This document shows, piece by piece, positions 53,196-63,010 of a DNA stretch of 64,000 nt. The stretch comes from Qipengyuania gelatinilytica (lineage in GTDB: Bacteria; Pseudomonadota; Alphaproteobacteria; Sphingomonadales; Sphingomonadaceae). The notes under the pieces were generated by a model. It saw only the letters and a list, made by a program, of their open reading frames with translations, was not told the origin of the DNA and ran no database searches. The DNA is taken from the NCBI RefSeq assembly GCF_019711315.1, contig NZ_CP081294.1, forward strand, positions 1,426,001-1,490,000. Reading direction: 5' to 3'. Position 1 is the stretch's first letter. The number at the start of each line of letters is the position of its first letter. The translations under genes were made by a program, and so were the position numbers.

Positions 53196-54347
53196 TCAGG
53201 CCGGAAGCGGGTCGTCGACCTTTTCCAGCGAAGGATAGTCCGTGTAGCCTTCCGCTCCGCCGCCGTAGAACGTGTCTTCGTCGGGTTCGTTGTAGGGGCC
53301 ATCCTGCGCGATGCGCGCGGGCAAGTCGGGATTGGCAAGGAAGAGGCGGCCGAACGTGATGGCGTCGGCATCGCCGCTAGCGATCCATGCGGCCGCTTCC
53401 TCGGGCGAAAAACCGCCGTTCGCGATGAAGGGTCCGTCGAACGCGGCGCGCATATCCTTGACGATCTTGTCCCCGCTCTCGTCCTTGCCTTGGCCGCTGT
53501 GGGAATTGGGCCGGATGACATGGAGATAGGCGAGCCCGCGCCCGGCCAGAGCCTTTGCCGCGGCAGGATAGGTTTCGCCCGGGTTCGCATCCTCGGTCCC
53601 GCCAGGTCCGCCTTGCGGCGACAGGCGCACGCCGACCCGGTCCGCTGGCAATTCCTCGCACACGGCCTCGACCACTTCGCGCATCAAACGCAGGCGGTTT
53701 TCGAGGCTGCCTCCGTAGTCGTCGTCGCGGCAATTGGTGGCCGAGCGGAGGAACTGGTCGATGAGGTAATTGTTCGCGCAATGCACTTCCACACCATCGA
53801 AACCAGCCTCGGCAGCGCATTTTGCGGCGTGGCGATAGTCTTCGATAAGGCCTGGGATCTCGTCCGTGCGAAGCGCGCGCGCTTCCTCGAACGGCACTTG
53901 CGGGCCATCTTTATGACGGTCGCCGACGAAGGCCTGTCCCTCCGGCGTCCAGGCGCTTGCCGACACAGGCTGCGCTCCGCCCGGCTGGAACACCGAATGG
54001 CTGATCGCCCCGACATGCCAGAGCTGGCAGAAAATCCGCCCCCCTGCATTGTGCACCGCATCGGTTACCGGCTTCCAGCTTTCGACCTGGCCTTCGGTGA
54101 AGATGCCGGGGGTCCAGGCATAGCCTTGTCCCTGCTGGCTGATTTGCGTCGCTTCGGAAACGATGAGGCCGGCTCCTGCGTGCTGGGCGTAATACAGCGC
54201 GTGCAATCCCGTCTGCTCGTTGGTCTTGGCTTCGGAACGGCTGCGCGTGAGCGGGGCCATGAAAATGCGGTTGGGCGCTTCGAAGGCGCCGATGGTGACG
54301 GGGTCGAAGAGGGGTTTCAGATCGGCGTTTTCGGTTGTGATCGACAT
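53196..54347 (-). CDS. Old yellow enzyme family NADH:flavin oxidoreductase
   Basis: FMN enzyme reducing activated alkenes or nitro compounds. 383 residues. Start region LKPLFDPVTIGAFEAPNRIF, FMN-binding and active-site residues in VEVHCANNYLIDQFLRSATN (the usual His-x2-Asn pair as H-x2-N) and FIANGGFSPEEA, then FGRLFLANPDLP. Resembles NemA-type N-ethylmaleimide reductases. ATG with GGAG 6 bases upstream. Confidence 0.9.
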   Translation of the reverse strand: MSITTENADLKPLFDPVTIGAFEAPNRIFMAPLTRSRSEAKTNEQTGLHALYYAQHAGAGLIVSEATQISQQGQGYAWTPGIFTEGQVESWKPVTDAVHNAGGRIFCQLWHVGAISHSVFQPGGAQPVSASAWTPEGQAFVGDRHKDGPQVPFEEARALRTDEIPGLIEDYRHAAKCAAEAGFDGVEVHCANNYLIDQFLRSATNCRDDDYGGSLENRLRLMREVVEAVCEELPADRVGVRLSPQGGPGGTEDANPGETYPAAAKALAGRGLAYLHVIRPNSHSGQGKDESGDKIVKDMRAAFDGPFIANGGFSPEEAAAWIASGDADAITFGRLFLANPDLPARIAQDGPYNEPDEDTFYGGGAEGYTDYPSLEKVDDPLPA

Positions 54348-54448
54348 GATATCTCCAGAAGGATGTTTAGCCGATCAACGGCTGAGCGAGCCGCCGCGTT
54401 CCTTACCGGTCAGGTAACATTGGCCGACCTGCCCCGGCTTATGCACGG

Positions 54449-54712
54449 TCAATCCGCGCGCTTTTCTTCCCACCGCCTGATGCCCGGGAGGCTGACCACG
54501 AATTCGCCCAGCGCACCGATGAGCATCAGCGCGCTGCCTCCGATGAACAGCCAGACGCCAGCGGTTTGAAGCGAACTGAAGCTGGGTAGGAAGAAGACGC
54601 TTCCCACAACGAAGGTCAGATTCCCGATCATGCCGATTCCCCGGTGAATCCAGCCGAAATCATGAAGCAGCGTTTGCAGAAATTCGCGAATGGGTATTCT
54701 CCTGTCTTTCAT
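54449..54712 (-). CDS. YrhK-like small membrane protein
   Basis: 87 residues. FLQTLLHDFGWIHRGIGMIG leads into two hydrophobic segments (about 27-45 and 50-72), the arrangement of the YrhK domain. Function unknown. It ends the run of minus-strand genes from 55433. Confidence 0.75.
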   Translation of the reverse strand: MKDRRIPIREFLQTLLHDFGWIHRGIGMIGNLTFVVGSVFFLPSFSSLQTAGVWLFIGGSALMLIGALGEFVVSLPGIRRWEEKRAD

Positions 54713-54719
54713 TCTTGTC

Positions 54720-55433
54720 TTATCCGGACTGTGCCATGCCGGTCTTGCAGAATGATTGAGCCGGACAGGCCGCGCACTGCGGCGCAGCGGGCCGACACCA
54801 CGTCTGCCCCAGCTTCTTCATCAGCAGGTGATGCTCGTCGAAATCGGCGCCGTCCCATTCTTCGGGCATGACCGGCATGATGGCCTCGAACGCCCGGTCG
54901 GTGCTGGCCTTGGGCGGCACCAGCCCCATGCGTTGAAGGATGCGCGTGTGATGCCCGTCAAGAACGATGGCGCGGCGGTCGAGCGTGCTGGCATTCATCA
55001 CCCCGGCGGCAATCTTGCGCCCGATGCCGGGAAGCTGTTCGAGCCAGCGCATGGCGGGAAGCGTGTCCATATCGGCAAGGTGCGACAGATCGACCGACCC
55101 GCGCAATTCGACCAGCGCAGACAAGCTACCCTTCAGCCTTTCGGCGGCGATATTGGGATAGGTCTGCGTGGCGAGTTCGGCCTGCAACTCTGCCAGCGGC
55201 GCCTCGGCAACCGCCTCCCATGAACCGTAGCGTTTCAGCAGCCGGTCGGTCGCAGCATTCGAGACTTCGGACTTGGTCCGCGCCCCGATCACGCCCTGCA
55301 CCAGCACCCATTCGGGCTTGCGCCATTCCGCTGCCGCCCGTTCGATCCGTCCGAAGCGCTGGACCAAGAGCGCCTGCAAGCGGCGCAGGGTTTCGGTACG
55401 CGGGTCGGGACCTAGCGGAAGCTGCATTGGCAC
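54720..55433 (-). CDS. HhH-GPD base-excision DNA repair protein (endonuclease III-like)
   Basis: 237 residues. HhH motif LPGIGRKIAAGVMNAS with the catalytic Lys, a following VLDGHHTRILQRMG with Asp, and a C-terminal cluster CRPAAPQCAACPAQSFC in Cys-x6-Cys-x2-Cys-x5-Cys spacing. It is more distant from Nth than the gene at 52542 and may repair other lesions. Start is ATG at 55433, 3 bases from the upstream lipoprotein's stop. Confidence 0.88.
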   Translation of the reverse strand: MPMQLPLGPDPRTETLRRLQALLVQRFGRIERAAAEWRKPEWVLVQGVIGARTKSEVSNAATDRLLKRYGSWEAVAEAPLAELQAELATQTYPNIAAERLKGSLSALVELRGSVDLSHLADMDTLPAMRWLEQLPGIGRKIAAGVMNASTLDRRAIVLDGHHTRILQRMGLVPPKASTDRAFEAIMPVMPEEWDGADFDEHHLLMKKLGQTWCRPAAPQCAACPAQSFCKTGMAQSG

Positions 55434-55436
55434 GGC

Positions 55437-56297
55437 TCAGTTGTCGGCGAAACGTTCGACGAAATCGCCAACCCCCTCCATGTCACCGAAACCGAAGATG
55501 TAGGCCACCTCGACGGTATCGGAAAAATCGAGGCCGCCCGCTGCCACGGCCGGGTTCACATAAGCGGCCTTGGGATTGTGATAATCGGACAGTCGCTTGG
55601 CCTCGGTCCAGATCGGTCCCACGACCGGGTCGGACAGGAGCGCCTGCCAGTGCGAACCGTCTTCAGTATTAAAAGCGGGTGAGCCATTGTCGGGAAAATT
55701 GCCGTCCTGCACCCGGTGATAGCGCGTGTTGTAGACCACCGTTTGCATGGCTTCCTTGCTGCTCATGCTCTCGTTCCAGTAACTGTGTTGCACCACGTGG
55801 ACACTCGTCCACATGGTGCGCGGCAGCTTCTCGACCGCCGCTGCTGTCACATCGGACTGGCCGGCCTCGGCTACCCAGACGCGGCCGCCTGCGGCGATCG
55901 TGGCCTGCATTCGGCTTGCAAGCCTGTCGATGGTTTCGCCGCGGCGAAGGTGAGCGTCGAGCCAGTTGTCGCCAAAAGCGAGATCGAAGAGCTCTGGCGC
56001 CACCAGGTACTCGCCGCCCTGCGAGCCATAGGCGCCCGAGGTCGCGATATAGTCGACGCAGGCGAAATCGGGATGCTTGAGCACCGATCCCAGACCTGCA
56101 ACGGCCTGGAGATCGTCGACGTCCGGCTTACTGTCGTAATTGGCAACCAGCAGGTCACGCGAGGTGTCGAACAAGCCGATCATGCCGCTCCCCTCACACG
56201 AATTCGCTACCCTTTCTACAGGGGTCGTGCTGCAGGCAGCGAGCATCAGGCTCACCGTCGAGGCGGCTGCTAATTTGGCAGAGCGTGAGCGGTTCAT
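55437..56297 (-). CDS. Predicted lipoprotein with nucleoside-hydrolase-like motif
   Basis: 286 residues. Lipobox MLAAC (Cys about 22). The early mature region LLVANYDSKPDVDDLQAVAG has the DxxxDxDD spacing of the calcium-binding site of inosine-uridine nucleoside hydrolases. Further residues include GRVWVAEAGQSDVTAAAVEK. The role of an outer-surface or periplasmic nucleoside-hydrolase relative is unclear. Confidence 0.6.
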   Translation of the reverse strand: MNRSRSAKLAAASTVSLMLAACSTTPVERVANSCEGSGMIGLFDTSRDLLVANYDSKPDVDDLQAVAGLGSVLKHPDFACVDYIATSGAYGSQGGEYLVAPELFDLAFGDNWLDAHLRRGETIDRLASRMQATIAAGGRVWVAEAGQSDVTAAAVEKLPRTMWTSVHVVQHSYWNESMSSKEAMQTVVYNTRYHRVQDGNFPDNGSPAFNTEDGSHWQALLSDPVVGPIWTEAKRLSDYHNPKAAYVNPAVAAGGLDFSDTVEVAYIFGFGDMEGVGDFVERFADN

Positions 56298-56358
56298 TCC
56301 TATCTCCCTGACACGAGAAGAATGCCCGTCCTCACGGGAGGGTCCCCGATCCGCGAGC

Positions 56359-57933
56359 CTATTCCCACTCGATCGTGCCGGGGGGCTTGCTCGTGTAATC
56401 GTAAACGACTCGGTTGATGCCCTGCACCTCGTTGACGATGCGGGTCGCGCAGCCGGTGAGGAACGCGGCGTCGAAGGGATAGACGTCGGCGGTCATGCCG
56501 TCGGTGCTGGTCACGGCGCGCAGGCCGCAGACGCTGTCGTAGGTGCGGTGGTCGCCCATCACGCCGACGGTCTTGACCGGCAGCAGCACGGCGAAGGCCT
56601 GCCATATCGCGTCATAGAGGCCTGCCTTGCGGATCTCGTCGAGGTAGATCGCATCGGCCTTGCGCAGGGTGTCGCAGCGTTCCTTGGTCACTTCGCCCGG
56701 GATGCGTATCGCAAGCCCGGGTCCGGGGAAGGGGTGGCGGCCGACGAACATGTCGGGCAGCCCCAGCTCGCGGCCGAGCTCGCGCACCTCGTCCTTGAAC
56801 AGTTCGCGTAGCGGTTCGACCAGCTTCATGTTCATGCGCTCGGGAAGGCCGCCGACATTGTGGTGGCTCTTGATCGTGACGCTCGGTCCGCCGGTGAAGC
56901 TGACGCTTTCGATCACGTCGGGATAGAGGGTCCCTTGCGCGAGGAAGTCCGCGCCGCCGACCTTCTTGGCCTCTTCCTCGAACACGTCGATAAAGGTCTT
57001 GCCGATGAACTTGCGCTTGGCTTCGGGGTCGGTGACGCCTTCGAGGCCCGCCATGAACATGTCCTCGGCGTCCACTACGACCAGCGGGATGTTGTAATGG
57101 TCGCGGAACATGGTCTCGACCTGCTCGCGCTCGTTGAGGCGCAGGAGGCCATGGTCGACGAAGACGCAGGTGAGCTGCTCGCCGATCGCCTCGTGGATGA
57201 GGATCGCGGCGACCGAGCTGTCGACCCCGCCCGAAAGGCCGCAGATGACCTTCTTGTCGCCCACCTGCTCGCGGATTTCGCGGACCTTGGTCTCGCGATA
57301 GGCGGCCATGGTCCAGTCGCCTGCAAGCCCGCAAACATGGCGCACGAAATTGGCGATCAGCCTGCCACCATCGGGCGTATGGACGACTTCGGGGTGAAAC
57401 TGCGTGCCGTAGAACTTGCGCTCCTCGTCGGCGATTACCGCGAAGGGCGCGCCGTCGGAGATAGCGACGATCTCGAAGCCGGGCGCGAATTTGGTGACCT
57501 TGTCGCCGTGGCTCATCCAGACCTGGTGCCGCTCGCCTTCCTTCCAGAGACCGTCGAAGAGCGCGCATTCCTTTGTCACGGTGAGGAAGGCGCGACCGAA
57601 TTCGCCGCCTTCACCGGTTTCATGGCCGGGGCGGACCTCGCCGCCGAGCTGGTGGCTCATCACCTGCTGGCCGTAGCAGATGCCAAGGATCGGGATGCCC
57701 GCCTCGAACAGCATTTCCGGAGCGCGCGGACTGCCTTCTTCGGGCACGCCAGCAGGCGAGCCTGACAGGATGATGCCCTTGGGCTTCAGCCGGTGGAAGG
57801 CTTCTTCTGCCTGGGTGAAGGGTGCGATCTCGGAATAGACCCCGGCTTCGCGCACACGGCGTGCGATGAGCTGGGTAACCTGGCTGCCGAAGTCGACGAT
57901 AAGGATGGAATCGGGGAGGTGCGCGCTGTCCAT
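56359..57933 (-). CDS. guaA: GMP synthase (glutamine-hydrolysing)
   Basis: Converts XMP to GMP. 524 residues. N-terminal class I glutaminase with the Cys nucleophile in [18 protein letters not shown] and the His in [14 protein letters not shown]-pyrophosphatase loop [14 protein letters not shown]-terminal dimer domain ending [14 protein letters not shown]. No operon partner. Confidence 0.97.
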   Translation of the reverse strand: MDSAHLPDSILIVDFGSQVTQLIARRVREAGVYSEIAPFTQAEEAFHRLKPKGIILSGSPAGVPEEGSPRAPEMLFEAGIPILGICYGQQVMSHQLGGEVRPGHETGEGGEFGRAFLTVTKECALFDGLWKEGERHQVWMSHGDKVTKFAPGFEIVAISDGAPFAVIADEERKFYGTQFHPEVVHTPDGGRLIANFVRHVCGLAGDWTMAAYRETKVREIREQVGDKKVICGLSGGVDSSVAAILIHEAIGEQLTCVFVDHGLLRLNEREQVETMFRDHYNIPLVVVDAEDMFMAGLEGVTDPEAKRKFIGKTFIDVFEEEAKKVGGADFLAQGTLYPDVIESVSFTGGPSVTIKSHHNVGGLPERMNMKLVEPLRELFKDEVRELGRELGLPDMFVGRHPFPGPGLAIRIPGEVTKERCDTLRKADAIYLDEIRKAGLYDAIWQAFAVLLPVKTVGVMGDHRTYDSVCGLRAVTSTDGMTADVYPFDAAFLTGCATRIVNEVQGINRVVYDYTSKPPGTIEWE

Positions 57934-58101
57934 GGATGCGCGCGATAGTCACAGCGCGGAAAGCTGGCAAGCGCTCCTGCCGACGGCAGGTGGCGACACC
58001 TTCCGGTCGAGGCCGCACGTTACCCAAGCTGGCGAACTTTCGCCCGCCCGAAATTGGCCACCCTGTCATCGTCGACGGTCCTCGCCGGACCGCAGCAAGC
58101 T

Positions 58102-58710
58102 TCAAGGCTTCGGATCAGGCTCGGGAGGGATAGCTGGAGTAGCAGGCTGGGCCGCTTCGCCGGTCTGGCTCGGTTCCGCAGGGACGGCAGCTTCGGCCTT
58201 GTACATTAGGAACTGAGGCGGATCCTGGTTGATGATGATCGGATCGTCGACGAGCGGCATAGGGCCATTACTGGTTTGGATCTCCGCCACCAGATTATAT
58301 GTGTAGATCTCACCGTCGTTATTCTTGTCCTTGATCGTCAGCGAAGTGTTACCGTTTCCGCCCGGGACGGAGATGACGCTACCGTTTTGACCGGCATCGT
58401 TGTTCGGCTTGTCGCCAAAGCCTTTTGCCAGGCGGATGCTCTTGTTGTTCGGCTGCCGCAGATGAGCATCGCAGTCGACGCCGTTGACCTTTACCTTGTC
58501 CGACTTCCACAGCAGCGTGATCTCGAAATCGCTGATCGGTGTCTTTCCGGCATTCTCTGCACGGCCATTGATATTGCCTTGCTGGTCGACGACTTTCATC
58601 CCGCCTTTCGGACTGGTCTGCTTGTACTTGAAATCCCCCTCGTACCAGCCGGCATCACCATTCCACTTTACGTTGTTTACGGTCACTTCAACTTCTACTT
58701 GAGTAGTCAT
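58102..58710 (-). CDS. Hypothetical protein downstream of the TIR gene
   Basis: 202 residues, no signal peptide. N-terminal half is basic/polar and beta-rich in appearance (QVEVEVTVNNVKWNGDAGWY), the middle is Gly/Asn/Asp-rich (GGNGNTSLTIKDKNNDGEIY), and the tail is proline- and acid-rich (EPSQTGEAAQPATPAIPPEP). Two internal Asp-rich loops resemble Ca-binding turns but no EF-hand consensus is met. It starts 42 bases after the TIR gene stops, on the same strand, so both are likely one unit. No family recognised; base composition is lower in G+C. Confidence 0.72.
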   Translation of the reverse strand: MTTQVEVEVTVNNVKWNGDAGWYEGDFKYKQTSPKGGMKVVDQQGNINGRAENAGKTPISDFEITLLWKSDKVKVNGVDCDAHLRQPNNKSIRLAKGFGDKPNNDAGQNGSVISVPGGNGNTSLTIKDKNNDGEIYTYNLVAEIQTSNGPMPLVDDPIIINQDPPQFLMYKAEAAVPAEPSQTGEAAQPATPAIPPEPDPKP

Positions 58711-58752
58711 GATGTGCTCCTTCGTTTGTGCTCATCCGCGACCATTTGTTGT

Positions 58753-60786
58753 TCATGCGATCCGGTTATCGATGACCGGATCCAGTTCTTTTTCCTCGAG
58801 ACTCCTGCGGAGTTGGCGCGCCAAGGCAGTCTGCCCCAATCTTTCTGCGGCAACCGCGCGCAGAGCGGTTTCGACCGGATGAAATCCCTGGCCGATGCTC
58901 TCGACGGCTATAGCCCGCGCGTAGGAGGCAGCTGCCTTGGCGCCATCTCCCGACTTCGAGTGCGCATTCGCTTCGACCAGATGTGCGGCGATGATTGACA
59001 GGACGTGCGCCGGATCTCCCTGATCAAGCCTGCCCAGCCATTTGCGGGCCACCGCTCGCAAGCGTTCCGGCGCCATGCCCGATTGGTCGGTCAGCGCCCG
59101 TTCGAGTTCCAGGGAAGCTGGTCGCTCCACATTCCAGCTAAGGTTCTTCGGATCGCGGGCTTTCAAATCGAGGAGCAATGCCTCGGCCCGGTCGTAATCG
59201 GCGGTGGCCAGCGACGACCTTCCATCGTTCCAGTTCACCATCGCCCTCGACTGGAGGACGCCGATTGCGAAGACCTTCGTCATCGTGTTTTCGGGGTCCT
59301 GCTCGATTAGCGTTTCCGCTTCAGCCGCCGCGTCATCGAGGTATTGCCGAGCTTTGCCCGTCTGGCCGCGGATCGAATGAAGTGCGCCCATGCTGCCCTT
59401 GGCGAAAAGACCCATGCGGCGCGCTTCGGCATGATTGGGTTCGGCTTCCAGCGCTTCGTTATAGAGCGCGAGTTCGCGTTCACGGGTTTCCGTCGCAGCC
59501 CGGAAGTCCCCGAGTACCTGATGGGTGCTCGAGACCCATGACAGTCCCTGCCCCCACTCGACCAGCCTCGATGCAGGTCTGCCTTCGGCCTCGGCCACTC
59601 TCGCAACCGTCGCAACGCTTCTCTCGAACAGGTCCAGCGCATCCTCGTAGCGCGCCTCTTCATCGGCGAGCGTTCCAAGGTTGGACAGGGCGTATGCCTC
59701 TTCTAGCTGCCAAACGAGGTTCGAGCGGTCCTTGGCGGCGAGGCGGATCGATATGTCGGCATATTGTCCCAATGCCTTCTTCGCCTCATCCATCTGGCCG
59801 CGTTGCCAAGCGATGAGACCGACCCAGAACATGCTTTGCCCGTGGTTGAACATGCGTTCGGGGTCGTCGGGTTTCCGTGCCAGAAGTTCGCTCGTCGTGC
59901 GCGCCGCCTCGCGGAAGGCCGGAAGGGCCTTGTCGTTGTTGCCGCGAAGGTTGTGCATTTCAGCGACGAGTTGCACCGCCCGGGCGCGGCGCCCGAGCTC
60001 CTCGGGGCTCAGGTCGTCGAGTTTCTGCCTTGCGTAATACTCCATGGCACGGGCGCCGACACCATCCATCACGTCGAGCCGCCCGACCGGCTCCAGCTCT
60101 TCCCTGAGGTCGGTAAGCATGTATTCGATCAACCCGTTCGCCTCGGCCCGCTCTTCGCGCGCGGTATCGCGTTGCTGGAGGGCAAACAGCGCAAGGCCGA
60201 TCGCGATGACCATGCCAACGAAGGAGGCCGCGGCCATTATCGCCAGCCGGCGATGGCGCTGGCGGGCCTGCCGATCGACAAGTTCGTCGAGCCCGATCCC
60301 CGCCAGCCCCGCCACGAGCTTCTGGACGCCCAGCTTGCGGCCGTCTTCTTCGGGCCGCAGGTCTGCGGCTATCGGTTCTGCCAGTTCCTCGGTCGGCGTG
60401 CCGTCCTCGTAATGGACGAGCAGCGGGGGCGGCATGTTGTAAGGCGGTGCGCCATCGACGACTGCGGGAAACACGCGGGCATCGCCGTTGACGCGTTTGA
60501 AGAGGTCGATCTCCTTGGCGATCCACGGCGATATGGCCGAATGCGGCGAGCACAGGACAATCAGTGCATCGCTATTGGAAAGCGCGCTTTCCAGCGCCGC
60601 GCCGAGATCCTCCGATGCCGGCAGTTCCTCGCGGTCCTTGAAAATGGGACGCAGTCCGTCCTCGAGCCCGGGCGCATCGATGCCGTCGGGCAGTTTGAAG
60701 TTCTCAAGCTGACCGTGGAGCCAGTTCGCGATCCGCTTGTCGCGGTGCGAATAGCTGATGAAAGCCTTGTAACGTCGTTCGGCCAA
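58753..60786 (-). CDS. TIR domain protein with membrane span and TPR-like repeats
   Basis: 677 residues from a TTG with GGAGGAG 4 bases upstream; an ATG at 60825 lacks a site. TIR domain about 4-140, starting YKAFISYSHRDKRIANW and containing SPHSAISPWIAKEIDLF, with the putative catalytic Glu at about 92. One membrane span, about 181-203. The rest is helical with TPR-like repeats (for example NNDKALPAFREAARTTSELL and ARYEDALDLFERSVATV), beginning with DTAREERAEANGLIEYML. TIR domains with this Glu cleave NAD in many defence systems. Here the TIR lies on the cytosolic side with the TPR part likely across the membrane. Confidence 0.85.
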   Translation of the reverse strand: MAERRYKAFISYSHRDKRIANWLHGQLENFKLPDGIDAPGLEDGLRPIFKDREELPASEDLGAALESALSNSDALIVLCSPHSAISPWIAKEIDLFKRVNGDARVFPAVVDGAPPYNMPPPLLVHYEDGTPTEELAEPIAADLRPEEDGRKLGVQKLVAGLAGIGLDELVDRQARQRHRRLAIMAAASFVGMVIAIGLALFALQQRDTAREERAEANGLIEYMLTDLREELEPVGRLDVMDGVGARAMEYYARQKLDDLSPEELGRRARAVQLVAEMHNLRGNNDKALPAFREAARTTSELLARKPDDPERMFNHGQSMFWVGLIAWQRGQMDEAKKALGQYADISIRLAAKDRSNLVWQLEEAYALSNLGTLADEEARYEDALDLFERSVATVARVAEAEGRPASRLVEWGQGLSWVSSTHQVLGDFRAATETRERELALYNEALEAEPNHAEARRMGLFAKGSMGALHSIRGQTGKARQYLDDAAAEAETLIEQDPENTMTKVFAIGVLQSRAMVNWNDGRSSLATADYDRAEALLLDLKARDPKNLSWNVERPASLELERALTDQSGMAPERLRAVARKWLGRLDQGDPAHVLSIIAAHLVEANAHSKSGDGAKAAASYARAIAVESIGQGFHPVETALRAVAAERLGQTALARQLRRSLEEKELDPVIDNRIA

Positions 60787-60856
60787 GTTGCTCCTCCGGA
60801 TGCGACCCCGGATACGACTCGGCAACCCACTGTTTTGCCGGAAGGATGTCCCAAAC

Positions 60857-60871
60857 TTGCATGCAATGCAA
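60857..60871. promoter_or_regulatory. Operator-like 15-mer 1 upstream of the TIR gene
   Basis: TTGCAT-GCA-ATGCAA is a perfect 6-bp dyad with a 3-base spacer, about 71-85 bases upstream of the TTG start. A second element with the same layout lies 57 bp further up. Rest of the gap 60787-61299 holds no supported gene. Confidence 0.5.
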
Positions 60872-60913
60872 ACGAGGGCGGCAACAGCTCACGGAGGGGG
60901 CGGTCAATCTTGC

Positions 60914-60928
60914 TTGCGTAAAACGCAA
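60914..60928. promoter_or_regulatory. Operator-like 15-mer 2 upstream of the TIR gene
   Basis: TTGCGT-AAA-ACGCAA is a perfect 6-bp dyad with a 3-base spacer, sharing the TTGCrT-N3-AyGCAA layout of the element at 60857. Two such sites suggest a dedicated repressor; none is encoded next to it. Confidence 0.5.
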
Positions 60929-61299
60929 CACACCCTGATGTTTTCTCACTTTCGTTCGCGAGTCAGCAACATTATTACAACCCCCACAGCCGACGCGGAG
61001 ACGTCCCTCCCAGAATTCTCCCGCGGCACAGAGATGGCGACAGTCCCTTCCCCAAGATGAGCTGTCGTCGCCTTCCTCCGGGCCAGCTGACCAGCCAGAA
61101 CGGCACTGCGGCCTCCTAGCGCAGGGTTAGCTCCCCCGGAGGCGATATGGCAGCGAGTAGAGACGCGGCCGCCCACACACTCCTCTCCCCTCCCCCAACG
61201 TGTCGGCGCCGCGTCTCGAACTCGCATGTCAGACCCGCGTGTAACCTTCGCAAAGTTGCAGGCGTAAAACCTTGCGCAAAAAGACAAGGAATAAAAACC

Positions 61300-61383
61300 A
61301 TGACGACGATCTACGGCCGCCTTGCGGTCATCATTCTTGCAACCGGCCTCTCCGGCGTGGTGCTTTCGCCCGCGTTCGTCTGA
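61300..61383 (+). CDS. Possible 27-residue hydrophobic peptide
   Basis: ATG at 61300 with AAGGAA upstream encodes MTTIYGRLAVIILATGLSGV and seven more residues: a single membrane helix or a bare signal-peptide-like peptide. A small membrane protein or toxin-like peptide is possible; chance cannot be excluded. Confidence 0.35.
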   Translation: MTTIYGRLAVIILATGLSGVVLSPAFV

Positions 61384-61417
61384 GCCGACGCAACAGGCAG
61401 CAGGGCCGGCCTGAAGG

Positions 61418-62983
61418 CTAGTCCACTGTCCCGAGCCGCGTAGCCGCCTCGCGAAGTTCGCTTTTCAGCAACTTCCCGATGTGGCTGCGCGGCATCTCGT
61501 TTATGGGGTGCAGAGCGCTCAGCCGCTGGGTCTTGCCCAGACGCGCATTGACCGTTTCGCGAATGGCCTCGGGTTCGCGCGCGCCTTCGCGCAGTTTCAC
61601 GAAGCCGACCGGCGTTTCGCCCCAGCGTCGCGATTCGACACCGATCACCGCCGCTTCGACCACGTCCGCCTCTTCGAGCAGCGCGTTTTCCAGATCTACC
61701 GGATAGATGTTGAAGCCGCCCGAGATGATCATGTCCTTGGCGCGGCCGACCAGTTCGACAAAGCCTTCCGCATCGAGGCGGCCTATGTCGCCCATGCGCT
61801 GCCAGACCTCGCCGCTGTCGGGATCGGTCCAGTATCCCTCGCGCGTCTTGTCCGGCTGGTTCTTGTAGCCGGTCATCATCGTGTGGCTGCGCCCGACCAG
61901 GTTGCCCGGCGTGCCGGGCGGGACCGGTCGGTCCTCGTCATCGAGCACCCTGAGTTCGCTTCCCGGCGCGGGCCTGCCCACGGTGTGCAGCTTGTCGGGG
62001 AACTTGTGCGCCTCGAGCAGGCAGACGACGCCGCCCTCGGTCATCGAATAGATCTCGATCAGCGCGCCGGGCATCCGGTCGAGTACCTCGCGCTTCAGCT
62101 CAGCCGAGAATGGCGCGGAGGTACAGTACTTCAACTGCAATGAGGAAAGGTCGAATTCGTCGAAGCGCGGCTCGTCCATCAGCCTTTGATACTGGACCGG
62201 CACGAGCATCGTGATGGTGGTGCGATCGGCTTGCGCAAATTCGAGCCAGCGCAGGCAATCGAACTTGCCCATCACCCGCACCGTTCCCCCTGCAAGCAAA
62301 GCGGGCAGGAAGGCGACCATGGTGGTGTTCGAATAGAGCGGGGTCGACGCGAGGCTGCGGACCTCCAGCCCGTTCTCAAGCCAGCTGCCCGCCGTCGCCG
62401 CGAACTGGCGCCAACGCATCTGGTGAGAATGGACGATCCCCTTGGGCGTGCCGGTGGTGCCGCTCGAATAGATGATGTTGAACGGATCGGATTGCGCATG
62501 CTGGACCGCGGGAGCCGTTGTGCCCTCCGGCGCCATCCAGCCGTCCAGCTCCTCGTCGAGAACGATCTTGGTCATGCCCGGAAAACAGTCATCGCCGAGT
62601 TCGGCCAGCTTCGCCCGGTCGATGAATATGTGCTTTGCGCCGGAATCGCCGGCCATGCCGGAAAGCTGGTCGGCGCTCGCGCTGGTGGTGAGCGGTGCAG
62701 CCACCCCTCCTGCGCGAACGGCGGCGAGGAAGACCAGCGCATAGGCCACGCTCGAATAGCCGAGAATGGCCACCGATTGCCCGCGCTCCAGCCCGTCCTC
62801 GAGCAGGCGCGCCGCAATCCGCTCGACCCGATCGCCGAGCTCGGCCCAGCTCAGCGTGACACTCTCGTCGCGCAAGGCAGGTTGGTCATCCAGCCTCGCG
62901 GCATTGGCGGCGAGTATTTGCGAAAACGAGCCGAAGGGCTGCTCGAGTGCTTTGCGGTGCTGTGTCTCTCCCATGGCACGCAC
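61418..62983 (-). CDS. Acyl-CoA synthetase (AMP-forming)
   Basis: 521 residues; an ATG 3 codons in is possible. ATP loop [19 protein letters not shown], adenine-pocket [10 protein letters not shown], and [20 protein letters not shown] in the C-terminal domain, with the final catalytic Lys in [13 protein letters not shown]. It belongs to the medium/long-chain or malonate-type group; substrate not determined. It is the second such enzyme in the window and is not closely similar to the one at 1373. Confidence 0.88.
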   Translation of the reverse strand: MRAMGETQHRKALEQPFGSFSQILAANAARLDDQPALRDESVTLSWAELGDRVERIAARLLEDGLERGQSVAILGYSSVAYALVFLAAVRAGGVAAPLTTSASADQLSGMAGDSGAKHIFIDRAKLAELGDDCFPGMTKIVLDEELDGWMAPEGTTAPAVQHAQSDPFNIIYSSGTTGTPKGIVHSHQMRWRQFAATAGSWLENGLEVRSLASTPLYSNTTMVAFLPALLAGGTVRVMGKFDCLRWLEFAQADRTTITMLVPVQYQRLMDEPRFDEFDLSSLQLKYCTSAPFSAELKREVLDRMPGALIEIYSMTEGGVVCLLEAHKFPDKLHTVGRPAPGSELRVLDDEDRPVPPGTPGNLVGRSHTMMTGYKNQPDKTREGYWTDPDSGEVWQRMGDIGRLDAEGFVELVGRAKDMIISGGFNIYPVDLENALLEEADVVEAAVIGVESRRWGETPVGFVKLREGAREPEAIRETVNARLGKTQRLSALHPINEMPRSHIGKLLKSELREAATRLGTVD

Positions 62984-63010
62984 CCTATCGACGGTTGCGG
63001 CGGTGTCGAG

